Assembly (NCBI RefSeq): GCF_023145695.1
Contig: NZ_JAJHVV010000005.1
Location: forward strand, 1 to 64,000
Source of the DNA: Vibrio amylolyticus
GTDB lineage: Bacteria > Pseudomonadota > Gammaproteobacteria > Enterobacterales > Vibrionaceae
Length of the DNA: 64,000 nucleotides
Direction: 5' to 3'
Both the position numbers and the translations under genes were made by a program. Of the stretch, positions 1 to 7,144 are shown one piece after another. The first letter of the stretch is position 1, and each line of letters starts with the position of its first letter. The notes beneath the pieces were generated by a model, which made no database searches, was not told the DNA's origin, and saw only the letters and a program-made list of their open reading frames with translations.

Positions 1-7
1 AATCAAT

Positions 8-604
8 ATGTGCGGACGATTTAATGTTATTGACGACCCACTGACTAAACTAGTGAGTGAATTGCTTGATATGAAGTTCACTGCTCAATCTAATAGCGAT
101 GTTCGGCCGACGAATGGCGTTTCAACGGTTGTTCACTCTGGTCAACAATTCGAAAAGTTAGAGCTAGGTTGGGGGATAAAACCCAATTGGGCGAAGCGAC
201 TTATTATCAATGCGCAAGCGGAGTCGGTGGCGACGAAACCCACGTTTCGAGAGGCCTTCGCAAGTCATCGTGTGGTGGTGCCGTGTTCGGGTTGGTACGA
301 GTGGACATCAGAGGTAGACGAAAATCAAGGCGAGGAACTAAAACAAGGGACGAAGCAGAAATACTGGTTTAACTCGGCGGATGGTTTTCCGCTGTATATG
401 GCGGGCATTGCGTTGGAGTCTCAGAAAAAACTGGTGACGTTAACCACGGCGTCTAATGAGCAATGTTCATTGTATCATCCTCGAATGCCGTTTTTGGTTC
501 CGAGCTATGCCATTGAAGCTTGGTTGACGACACCACCTGAGCAGTGCGCATCATTCCTATTGAATCAATGGCAAGACGAGTTATCGATCACTCGATGCGG
601 TTAG
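8..604 (+). CDS. yedK: SRAP-family abasic-site DNA-protein crosslinking protein (YedK/HMCES-like)
   Basis: This 198-residue protein begins MCGRF, so removal of Met1 exposes Cys2. In the SRAP family Cys2 forms a thiazolidine crosslink with abasic sites in single-stranded DNA and shields them from cleavage. The other expected active-site residues are visible: Asn68 in IINAQAE, Glu98 in GWYEW and His157 in YHPRMP. The length is normal for bacterial members. The start lies 7 bases from the window edge, so its promoter cannot be seen. The neighbour is convergent, so it is probably transcribed alone. Confidence 0.93.
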   Translation: MCGRFNVIDDPLTKLVSELLDMKFTAQSNSDVRPTNGVSTVVHSGQQFEKLELGWGIKPNWAKRLIINAQAESVATKPTFREAFASHRVVVPCSGWYEWTSEVDENQGEELKQGTKQKYWFNSADGFPLYMAGIALESQKKLVTLTTASNEQCSLYHPRMPFLVPSYAIEAWLTTPPEQCASFLLNQWQDELSITRCG

Positions 605-625
605 CTGTTTAGGTAGCGTACTGAT

Positions 626-958
626 TTAGCCGCAACACTTCTTGTATTTTTTACCACTTCCACATGAGCACGGATCATTACGATTTGGCGTCTTTTCAAA
701 TGTGGTTGTTTTTGGTTTGTTTAGCAGTGTATCGAGCTCAATCGTGTTCTCTTCTTTCGCTGAATCAACAGTAATATCGACAACAATTGAATGTTCTTCT
801 ACTAAGGCTTCAATTTCAGATTTACGAGCTTCACTGTTTACTAATACAGAAACAGGCGCTTCAGCAGTACCTAGCTTTACGTCACGATTTACGTTGTATC
901 CAGATTTCACGTGGTTTTGACGTGTTTCGATTCGGCCTTTAAAGAACATTTTTGACAT
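626..958 (-). CDS. SEC-C motif protein, PBPRA1643 type
   Basis: The protein ends in a canonical SEC-C zinc-binding motif (DPCSCGSGKKYKKCCG), the tail also found on SecA, where it binds zinc and SecB. I chose the start MSKMFFKGRIE, giving 110 residues; the frame stays open to 1051, but the extra 31 residues look unlike the family. The N-terminal part resembles, from memory, the PBPRA1643-type SWIM/SEC-C proteins common in Vibrionaceae, whose function is unknown. It lies just downstream of sigZ on the same strand and could share its transcript. Confidence 0.8.
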   Translation of the reverse strand: MSKMFFKGRIETRQNHVKSGYNVNRDVKLGTAEAPVSVLVNSEARKSEIEALVEEHSIVVDITVDSAKEENTIELDTLLNKPKTTTFEKTPNRNDPCSCGSGKKYKKCCG

Positions 959-1077
959 GGAATACTCGCTAACTTTAAATTGGGTTATGACGTAATTGAG
1001 CGGGGGATTATACGCATCTGACTCGATTGTGAAAGGAGTATTCAAAAGCATGAGCCACTACACCCATGGTTATTGCA

Positions 1078-1617
1078 TCAACACTTACCGCATTGCGATG
1101 TCTTTTTCTCGTAATCAAGCAAGTTGCCTTGGCTATCGATGGAAAAGTCGCAGCAGTCATTAAACAACTTATGAAGCAAGGTTCTACTTTTCTGGACACG
1201 TGACTTGAGGGTTGAGTATTTGATGCCCTTACTCTGGGCGTACTCCTTCTGTGAAACCCCTTTGATTTCTATCTCTGTCAATAAGTCAGCGTGCTCGTCT
1301 GGAAGGGCTTTAATGAATGGCACCACACAAGTTGAGAGCTCTTGTACGATCTCTTCTGGTTCTGTTTCCCACACATCGTCATTAATTTCTTCTGTGGTTT
1401 TGCCGCTTTTACGATAGAAGTCGATGATGGTGTTATTGGCAATCTGAAACAACCATGGCTTAATCTTGTTCTTATCTTTGATTTTCCCTAGGTTGTTGTA
1501 GGTCTTAATCAATATTTCTTGTAGAAGATCATCCACATCGTCTGGGTTTGAAACGTTTTTGTGTAAAAACGCTTTAAGGCTGGTTCGATACTCAGACCAT
1601 ACTGTTTCAATTTTCAT
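1078..1617 (-). CDS. sigZ: ECF RNA polymerase sigma factor SigZ with C-terminal cysteines
   Basis: A 179-residue group IV sigma factor. Region 2 is visible at about residues 8-72 (DDLLQEILIKTY, KPWLFQIANN) and region 4 at about 105-152 (KGVSQKEYAQSKGIKYSTLKSR). No anti-sigma gene is adjacent. Beyond region 4 a short extension carries Cys155, Cys156, Cys176 and Cys179. Comparable cysteine tails act as metal sensors in CorE-type ECF factors, so a metal or redox response is possible here; that is inference. It lies about 115 bases downstream of the cysteine-rich GST gene on the same strand, so co-transcription is likely. Confidence 0.88.
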   Translation of the reverse strand: MKIETVWSEYRTSLKAFLHKNVSNPDDVDDLLQEILIKTYNNLGKIKDKNKIKPWLFQIANNTIIDFYRKSGKTTEEINDDVWETEPEEIVQELSTCVVPFIKALPDEHADLLTEIEIKGVSQKEYAQSKGIKYSTLKSRVQKSRTLLHKLFNDCCDFSIDSQGNLLDYEKKTSQCGKC

Positions 1618-1732
1618 CGTTGTGCATTCACTCTTCTATTCGATAATTGTGTAAAAAGTACCTAGGGCCTTATATAAATTAGCAAATAAGTGCTCCGAAG
1701 AGCACTTGTTTAAGCTGAAATGGATGACCTGC

Positions 1733-2596
1733 TTATTTTTTACAGCAATCAGGCGTACAGCAATTCTCTTTGCGCTTATCTACGTTACAACACTCACTGT
1801 CGCAGCAGCCACTATTACAGCAATCATCTTTACAAACGCAAGCAATACAGTAGTTGGTCTGGCATTCTTCGGTTGAGCAGCAATCGGGTGTGCAACACCC
1901 GGCCATGCAACATTCGCTAGTGCAACAATGGAACTCGTCGTTTTCATTAATCGTGGCTACAAAGGTATTGGTCAGGTAAAAATTCTTGAATCGCTCAAGA
2001 AAATCAGCGGATACGGATTTCTCATTCAGCCCGGTAGACAATACCTGCTTTTGCCACGCTTGGGTCTTAGGTAGGCAGCACAATAGGTCGTAGTCACTGT
2101 GCGCCTTAACAATGTCTGCGCGATGCAACAGCGGTAACCAAGCGATATCAACGTTACTCAGTTGTTCTGACTTGAAGAATGCGGTATCTCCCGACAGCTG
2201 CTTTTCCATTTTTTGAAATACTGCACGTAACTTCTCGGTACGTTGCTTAAATGTGTCTGCTTCCTTGCTGCTCATCGCACCGCACTGAGCTAAGTAGTTC
2301 TTGGTGCCTAAATAGCTCCACGCACGATCTTTTGCGCGCTCTTCATTAGAAATACCAGACTCTAAAGGCCCAAATTCATCTTCAATGTACTCAACGATGG
2401 CGTCTGACTCAAATAGGGCCGTATCGTTTTCAGTCAGTAAGACTGGCACCTGACCGTTAGGGGAAATGTCTAAGAACCCTTGCGGTTTGTTTTTAAGGCT
2501 AATGTACTCAACTTTGTAGGGAATATTTCTAGCTTCAAGCGCTGCCGTTACGCGTTGAACAAAAGGGCAAATTTCAAAACTGATCACTTTAAGCAT
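1733..2596 (-). CDS. Glutathione S-transferase fused to a cysteine-rich metallothionein-like tail
   Basis: Residues 1-75 form a thioredoxin-fold GST domain with CPFVQR at 10-15 (a CPxxxR active site as in Omega-like, glutaredoxin-type GSTs) and the glutathione-binding ESDAIVEYI segment. Residues 85-210 form the helical GST domain. The last 65 residues (223-287) hold 22 cysteines, nine of them as CC pairs. Every pair starts at a position equal to 4 modulo 5 (224, 229, 234, 239, 259, 264, 269, 279, 284), so the tail is a pentad CCxxx repeat. This looks like a metal-binding module. Ordinary GSTs end near residue 210-220. It is immediately upstream of sigZ and in the same neighbourhood as arsenic genes. 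Metal binding is inferred from composition only. Confidence 0.85.
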   Translation of the reverse strand: MLKVISFEICPFVQRVTAALEARNIPYKVEYISLKNKPQGFLDISPNGQVPVLLTENDTALFESDAIVEYIEDEFGPLESGISNEERAKDRAWSYLGTKNYLAQCGAMSSKEADTFKQRTEKLRAVFQKMEKQLSGDTAFFKSEQLSNVDIAWLPLLHRADIVKAHSDYDLLCCLPKTQAWQKQVLSTGLNEKSVSADFLERFKNFYLTNTFVATINENDEFHCCTSECCMAGCCTPDCCSTEECQTNYCIACVCKDDCCNSGCCDSECCNVDKRKENCCTPDCCKK

Positions 2597-2715
2597 GTTG
2601 GCTCTCTCTGTTTGGGTTAAAACGTAATGACCTTAATAAGACGAAGGGGGATTGAAAAAGACGAAATTTAATTCGAATTAACGTCACTATTTTTGAAGGT
2701 GAAAGTGTTTAAAAT

Positions 2716-2793
2716 GAAAAGCGATAGTCAGAAGGGCTGAGAGCCTGACGGAAAGACCTGATCATAATCAAGGTGAGGGAATTACGTGCCTTT
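2716..2793 (+). promoter_or_regulatory. TPP-riboswitch-like element with no downstream gene
   Basis: The conserved thi-box core is present in order: GGCTGAGA at 2735-2742, GACCTGATC at 2755-2763, an ATAAT turn, and AGGTGAGGGAA at 2771-2781. The spacing between the CTGAGA and ACCTGATC blocks (13 bases) is close to that of thiM (12). GTCAG (2727-2731) can pair with CTGAC (2745-2749) as a short P2, and an imperfect P1 is possible. The optional P3 arm is essentially missing, so it is a compact or degraded copy. It reads rightward, but the next gene (qnr) lies on the opposite strand. Confidence 0.5.
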
Positions 2794-2808
2794 ACGGTAT
2801 CTTTCTAT

Positions 2809-2835
2809 CTAGGCGAACTCAACGGGTTCGCCTAG
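2809..2835. terminator. Perfect 10-bp hairpin between TPP-like element and qnr
   Basis: CTAGGCGAAC (2809-2818) pairs perfectly with GTTCGCCTAG (2826-2835) around a 7-base loop. There is no good U-tract on either strand. It could end transcription from the riboswitch-like leader rightward or from qnr leftward. Confidence 0.5.
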
Positions 2836-2858
2836 TTGCTTAGCTTTAGATCAGACCG

Positions 2859-3509
2859 TTATAAAACAATCAGTCCAAATGGTTCTAGAAGTTGAGCTTG
2901 TTGCCAGTCGCAGACTTTCACACCGAACATAGATACTCGTCGAATGTCTAGACCTTCCAATTCAACATGAGTTAAGTCGCATTGTTCCATACCAAAGGTT
3001 CCCCATTGTTCTGGGCTAAACTCGCCGCGAGAAAGGTCGGAACCCTTGAAGCTAGCGCCTGATAGGTTGGCGCCGTTCCAGCGGTTTTCAAACAGATCAC
3101 ACTTTTCTAATAATGCTCGCTCAAAATTACTGTAAGTCAGGTTGCAACCTGTGATGTAGGCCGATGAAAAGAAGGCGCTATTGCTGATCCGATTAATGAA
3201 ATTGGCTTGCTGAAAGTTGGCCCCTTTTAAGTCGCACTTGCGTAACTCTATCCCAAAGCAGTCAGCACCATTAAACAAACACATTGTGAGCATGCAATTG
3301 GTAAAGCTCGCATCTTTTAGGTTGGCATATTGAAAGCTACACCCTTCAAGGGCTTTAGGCTCTATAAAGCGGCAGTCGGTGAACGTTGCATCTCGAAGGT
3401 TAGCGCGGTCAAAATTACAAAGATAAAAGCGGCATTGTTCAAAGGTATGCCCTTGTAAATCCTGATGAGAAAAATCGTTCTGGTTAAAGGTTTGGTCTGT
3501 GTGAATCAT
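2859..3509 (-). CDS. qnr: Qnr-family pentapeptide repeat protein
   Basis: A 216-residue protein made almost entirely of A(D/N)LxX-type pentapeptides, forming a right-handed beta-helix that mimics DNA and protects gyrase and topoisomerase IV from quinolones. Family-specific stretches are clear: FSHQDLQGHTFEQC near the start, DCFGIELRKCDLKGANF, SAYITGCNLTYSNFE, and the C-terminal WQQAQLLEPFGLIVL that forms the dimer interface. The length matches plasmid Qnr proteins (214-218). Vibrionaceae chromosomes are a known reservoir of such genes. No integron or insertion sequence is nearby, so it looks native and monocistronic. Actual resistance cannot be read from sequence. Confidence 0.9.
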   Translation of the reverse strand: MIHTDQTFNQNDFSHQDLQGHTFEQCRFYLCNFDRANLRDATFTDCRFIEPKALEGCSFQYANLKDASFTNCMLTMCLFNGADCFGIELRKCDLKGANFQQANFINRISNSAFFSSAYITGCNLTYSNFERALLEKCDLFENRWNGANLSGASFKGSDLSRGEFSPEQWGTFGMEQCDLTHVELEGLDIRRVSMFGVKVCDWQQAQLLEPFGLIVL

Positions 3510-3795
3510 GATTTCTTCTTGGTTATAGGTCGTAGCATAGACAAGATTATCACTCGATGTAGTATCATTACCAACAAAATAAACCTTTATTTATTAGTGA
3601 GTTGCGATGTGCCTAAATCGCCAACTTAAGGTGTTAAACGAGTCTTTTAAGGTGGTTGTTTTTTAATATCCCTAATCGAGTGAGAATAAAACAGTTTTAC
3701 GTTGTTACGAGCGCTACAAGGGTTGAAGTGGTTGGTTAAAGCAAAATGAGTGAATTGTTCTATAGTTAGTATTATTAAGCGCTGTGAATTTTTAA
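3510..3795. other. Gene-free spacer between qnr and acr3
   Basis: With the terminator that follows, this leaves 340 bases without a gene. It must hold the qnr promoter, which reads leftward from here. I see no convincing small gene, no clear LexA box and no RNA gene. Confidence 0.5.
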
Positions 3796-3826
3796 GCATA
3801 AGATCTGCTAATTGCAGATCTCATGC
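3791..3826 (-). terminator. Terminator of the acr3 transcript
   Basis: A 13-bp stem with one mismatch (3796-3808 with 3814-3826; core AGATCTGC/GCAGATCT) encloses a 5-base loop. Read leftward it is followed by TTAAAAATT, giving a weak U-rich tail. Confidence 0.6.
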
Positions 3827-3849
3827 GTATGCGAATAAATACAAAGAAA

Positions 3850-4911
3850 CTAGGTTGTAGGTTCTTGAAGTGAATTTCGTTGTTTCTGTTTCAAGCAGAA
3901 ATTTACCAGTGCGATAAGTACAGGAACTTCAATCAGTGGCCCAATGACGCCAGCAAACGCTTGATCGGAGTTTATACCAAATACCGCAATTGAAACGGCG
4001 ATAGCCAGTTCGAAGTTGTTCCCTGTCGCGGTGTAAGCAATGGATGTGTTTTTATCAAATGGAATGCCCATTCTTTTTCCAATATAAAAACTGGCAAAAA
4101 ACATGATCACAAAGTAGATCGCAAGAGGTATCGCTATTCTTACTACATCCATTGGCAGTTCAACAATCATTTCGCCTTTCAAACTAAACATGAGAACAAT
4201 GGTGCCCAGCAGGGCAATGAGAGTGATAGGGGAAATACGAGGAATAAATACTTCGTTGTACCAATCTTCTCCTTTGGTACGAACGAGTACTTCACGGCTA
4301 ACGAATCCAGCTAAGAAAGGGATGCCAAGATAAATCATCACGCTGTGAGCGATCTCAAGCATCGAAATGTCTACAACCATCGATTCATAACCAAATACGG
4401 GTGGTAGTACAGTAATGAATAGCCACGCCATGAAGCTATAAGTGACGATTTGGAAAACGCTATTAAGGGCCACTAACGCCGCACCGTATTCTTTATTACC
4501 ACCACCAATATCATTCCAAACTAAAACCATAGCGATACAGCGAGCGAGACCAATCAAGATGATTCCCACCATGTAACCTGGGTGATCACCAAGAAAAATT
4601 AACGCAAGAACAAACATCAGAATAGGGCCAACGATCCAGTTCATGATTAAGGATAGCGTGATAGCTTGCTTGTCTTTGGTTACTTTTCCTAATAATCGAT
4701 AATTTACCTTTGCAAGTGGTGGGTACATCATCAAGATAAGCCCAATTGCTAAGGGGATATTGGTAGAACCAACGGACATGGCTTCATTCAGTTGTTCAAT
4801 TTGAGGGAAGGCGACGCCTAACGCGACACCAGTCGCCATCGCAATGAATATCCACAATGTAAGGTATCTATCTAAAAATCCAAGCTTAGGGCTGTTTTGG
4901 TTGGGTTTCAT
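3850..4911 (-). CDS. acr3: Arsenite efflux permease, ACR3 family
   Basis: A 353-residue inner-membrane protein with about ten hydrophobic helices. The ACR3 signature is visible: [12 protein letters not shown] with the conserved cysteine, followed by NDIGGG and [11 protein letters not shown]. It exports As(III) using the proton gradient. I place the start at MKPNQN, because AAGGAG lies 6 bases before that ATG; the frame is open 15 codons further upstream, but that part overlaps the operator. It is the second gene after arsR, separated from it by a terminator and its own operator copy, so it has its own ArsR-controlled promoter. No arsC reductase is visible in the window. Confidence 0.93.
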   Translation of the reverse strand: MKPNQNSPKLGFLDRYLTLWIFIAMATGVALGVAFPQIEQLNEAMSVGSTNIPLAIGLILMMYPPLAKVNYRLLGKVTKDKQAITLSLIMNWIVGPILMFVLALIFLGDHPGYMVGIILIGLARCIAMVLVWNDIGGGNKEYGAALVALNSVFQIVTYSFMAWLFITVLPPVFGYESMVVDISMLEIAHSVMIYLGIPFLAGFVSREVLVRTKGEDWYNEVFIPRISPITLIALLGTIVLMFSLKGEMIVELPMDVVRIAIPLAIYFVIMFFASFYIGKRMGIPFDKNTSIAYTATGNNFELAIAVSIAVFGINSDQAFAGVIGPLIEVPVLIALVNFCLKQKQRNSLQEPTT

Positions 4912-4932
4912 TTGAAACTCCTTGTTTCGTTT

Positions 4933-4948
4933 ATCGTCGAAAGACGAT
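4933..4948. promoter_or_regulatory. Probable ArsR operator in front of acr3
   Basis: ATCGTC-GAAA-GACGAT is a perfect 6-4-6 inverted repeat lying 21 bases before the acr3 start. The same TTTATCGTCGAA core recurs in front of arsR, which supports its role as the ArsR site. Confidence 0.65.
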
Positions 4949-4957
4949 TTAATCATT

Positions 4958-4994
4958 TAAAATAAAACCAAGCCATGCTTCATAAGGCTTGGTT
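4958..4994 (-). terminator. Terminator of arsR
   Basis: AACCAAGCC (4966-4974) pairs perfectly with GGCTTGGTT (4986-4994). Read leftward the stem is followed by TTATTTTA, a good U-tract. It separates arsR from acr3. Confidence 0.75.
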
Positions 4995-5028
4995 AGGCAT
5001 TTGTGACTATTTTAATTAGGACGAGCAG

Positions 5029-5370
5029 CTAGTTAAAAATACTTGAAAGCAGCGTCGAGTAATGGCAAACCTTTTCACGATTTACGCTATAACACATTCG
5101 AGGTGGAATGGGCTCAGCAGTGATAAACCCGGCTTGCTTCAGAATTCGTAGATGCTCTGATACGGTAGACTGCGCGAGACCTAACTCCGATACGAGATCG
5201 CTATTTAAACAGCCATTTAAGTTATCTAGCGTTAAAAGGATCTTTAAGATGCGTATACGAGCAGGGTGTGAAAGTGCTTTTGATAGCGTAGCTAGATTTT
5301 TCTCTTGGACTAGCTCTTGTTTAGTGGCAGAAAAAGCCGCGGAACTAGCTTGGTTGCATGCTGTATTCAT
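5029..5370 (-). CDS. arsR: ArsR-family arsenic-responsive repressor
   Basis: A 113-residue winged-helix repressor (LSHPARIRILKILL, recognition helix region QSTVSEHLRILKQAGF). It would repress acr3 and itself and release DNA on binding As(III). The usual ELCVCDL metal site of the E. coli type is absent. Candidate thiol ligands are Cys5, Cys54, Cys93 and Cys102, so this looks like a variant with a relocated sensor site. I prefer the start MNTAC; an ATG 4 codons upstream (5382) is possible but has no ribosome binding site. Confidence 0.88.
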   Translation of the reverse strand: MNTACNQASSAAFSATKQELVQEKNLATLSKALSHPARIRILKILLTLDNLNGCLNSDLVSELGLAQSTVSEHLRILKQAGFITAEPIPPRMCYSVNREKVCHYSTLLSSIFN

Positions 5371-5387
5371 AAGCTTACCCATAGTTT

Positions 5388-5403
5388 ATCGTCGAATTAC
5401 GAT
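5388..5403. promoter_or_regulatory. Probable ArsR operator in front of arsR
   Basis: ATCGTCGAATTACGAT has the same 5' half as the acr3 operator and an inverted ACGAT half. It lies 17 bases upstream of the preferred arsR start, suiting autoregulation. Confidence 0.6.
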
Positions 5404-5561
5404 TGAATATACTCTCCTAGTAGAAACGATCAAGATCTATTTTCTTGATCATGCTGATACTTTATACGGTTTGGTTTGAAGTATTGATTTGACTGATGGA
5501 ATAGTGCTAGTGATAATTTATTGATATTAATATCTGGCATTGACTAACTAGGAACGTATTC

Positions 5562-6233
5562 ATGCTTAATTCCGCTTTAGAAACAATTAACAAACTTCTT
5601 ATTACCATCGCATTGCTGATGTTCATCACATATGGTTGGCAACACGCGTTCAGTCCAAGAGCGAAAAACTTACAGATGATTCAAGAAGCGGGATACAGCG
5701 TAGATAGAAATTCCTTAACTGATGCGATTGCTTATGGTGATGAGCATATCATTGAAGCATTGCTTACTTTCAATATTGATATTTCTCGCCCAGATGTTGA
5801 TGGGTATTTGCCGCTACCATTAGCGATTGAAATGGAACATTCAAAAACAATTGAATTATTAATCGCTAAAGGTGCAAACATCAATTCTGTTGATCCTGAT
5901 GGTGGTTACCCAATGTGGTATGCAGCGGATACTGGGAACAAGAAAATCATTGAGCAATTATTAAGCCATGGGGCGTCATTAAATAAACTAGATGAGATCA
6001 ATCAAACCATTCTTATGTTTGCCGCGGCAGAGGGCGAAAAAGAGCTCTTCAATTACGGGATTAAAGTAGGCGTATCTCCACTGAGCCAAGATGATGAAGG
6101 CGATACTATGCTTCACTATGCGGCTTACGCAGAGATGTATGAAATGTACCAATGGATAGCGAAAAAATTTCCTGAGCTAACTACAGTGAAGAACGTTGAT
6201 GGCATGACGGCTGAAGATATTGTGAATTTTTAA
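5562..6233 (+). CDS. Membrane-anchored ankyrin-repeat protein
   Basis: A 223-residue protein. Residues 9-28 (INKLLITIALLMFITYGW) form one N-terminal membrane helix or uncleaved signal anchor. About five ankyrin repeats follow (for example DGYLPLPLAIEMEHSKTIELLI, GGYPMWYAADTGNKKIIEQLL, EGDTMLHYAAYAEMYEMY). The repeats would face the periplasm and serve as a protein-binding scaffold; the partner is unknown. It is flanked by divergent or distant genes, so it is probably monocistronic. No enzymatic motif is present. Confidence 0.8.
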   Translation: MLNSALETINKLLITIALLMFITYGWQHAFSPRAKNLQMIQEAGYSVDRNSLTDAIAYGDEHIIEALLTFNIDISRPDVDGYLPLPLAIEMEHSKTIELLIAKGANINSVDPDGGYPMWYAADTGNKKIIEQLLSHGASLNKLDEINQTILMFAAAEGEKELFNYGIKVGVSPLSQDDEGDTMLHYAAYAEMYEMYQWIAKKFPELTTVKNVDGMTAEDIVNF

Positions 6234-6520
6234 TTCGCGATTTGGCGAAAAACTAGACGTTATTTTCCAAGATACATACTTAGTTGTATAGAACTAATCG
6301 TCAGCTGCTTTCCAAGTAGCAAACAGCTGGCGTCAATATCTCAATTCCCGTTAATTATCTTGAACTACCTCGTAAAATCCGCGCTACAAAACACATTGTT
6401 TATTTTTTATTCTGTTTTGAATCTCAAATATGGCATTGAAAATCAAAGTGATATTTTATGTTTGTTATATTAACTCCTGAACCAAGATCACAAACATAGC
6501 GAGTGGTGAAAGGGGAAGTT

Positions 6521-6964
6521 ATGGGCAAAATATCAGAAGCAGTACAGAGTTTGTTTGGGTTTAAAAAATCCACGTCCAAAAAGCAAAACATGGTGAGAAC
6601 GGAGTTTTATCGTGGTCATTTGCTTAAACGAAACCCTGCTCATCCTGATTATTGGAGCGTTACCATTAAAGGTAATTCAATGGTCGGAAAACTCGAGTAT
6701 GTAAAAAAGTCTGTTGAACAGTGGTGCGATCATAAAGTACTGGTTGCTCCTGACTATTTTGAAAAAAATATGCAGCAACTCTCTGAGCAATTAACGTTTG
6801 ACTACAAAGAGTTCAAACTCAAAAACGATCATGGTGGAGATAACGGCTGGTATCTCACCTATCGAGGTCGACTGATGAAAGGCTCTAAAGTTAAGATTAT
6901 TGAAGCTATCGACTTACTGGAAAAGAAAAGAGAAGAGTGTGGTAGTAAGGCAGATGTTACTTGA
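6521..6964 (+). CDS. DUF3319-like protein of unknown function with an internal duplication
   Basis: A 147-residue basic protein with no signal peptide. The start was chosen because AAAGGGGAAG lies just before this ATG; an in-frame codon at 6503 lacks one. Two similar units are visible, residues 29-66 (FYRGHLLK...DYWSVTIKGNSMVGKLEYVKKSV) and 98-133 (FKLKNDHG...GWYLTYRGRLMKGSKVKIIEAI), which suggests a tandem small domain. From memory it resembles the Vibrio-restricted DUF3319 family. No function can be assigned and its neighbours give no clue. Confidence 0.72.
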   Translation: MGKISEAVQSLFGFKKSTSKKQNMVRTEFYRGHLLKRNPAHPDYWSVTIKGNSMVGKLEYVKKSVEQWCDHKVLVAPDYFEKNMQQLSEQLTFDYKEFKLKNDHGGDNGWYLTYRGRLMKGSKVKIIEAIDLLEKKREECGSKADVT

Positions 6965-7059
6965 TACTAAATCGATTCTTTCTTGAGTGATCGTACGATG
7001 CCATCTTATGGTGTTTACGTGAAGTGGGTAGCTATGTGAATGCAGCCACACACCTCACG

Positions 7060-7144
7060 TGAAAGTACCTTTAGGATGAAAGTAATCTAAGTTTGAAAGT
7101 AACCTAAGTTTGAAAGTAACCCTAGGTTGAAAGTATCCTTAAGT
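7060..7144. repeat. 17-bp tandem repeat, five copies
   Basis: Units beginning TGAAAGT start at 7060, 7077, 7094, 7111 and 7128, an exact 17-bp period. Units 2 and 3 are nearly identical (TGAAAGTAAYCTAAGTT) and the outer ones diverged. The last unit contains the stop codon (7139-7141) of the chemotaxis receptor gene. Confidence 0.85.

Noticed and set aside
1720..1920. Open frame on the plus strand opposite the GST cysteine tail
   Set aside because: It mirrors the TGY-rich repeat of the real gene, has no ribosome site and no protein-like pattern.
2597..2858. Riboswitch assigned to the GST or qnr gene
   Set aside because: The thi-box reads rightward, while both neighbouring genes are on the minus strand.
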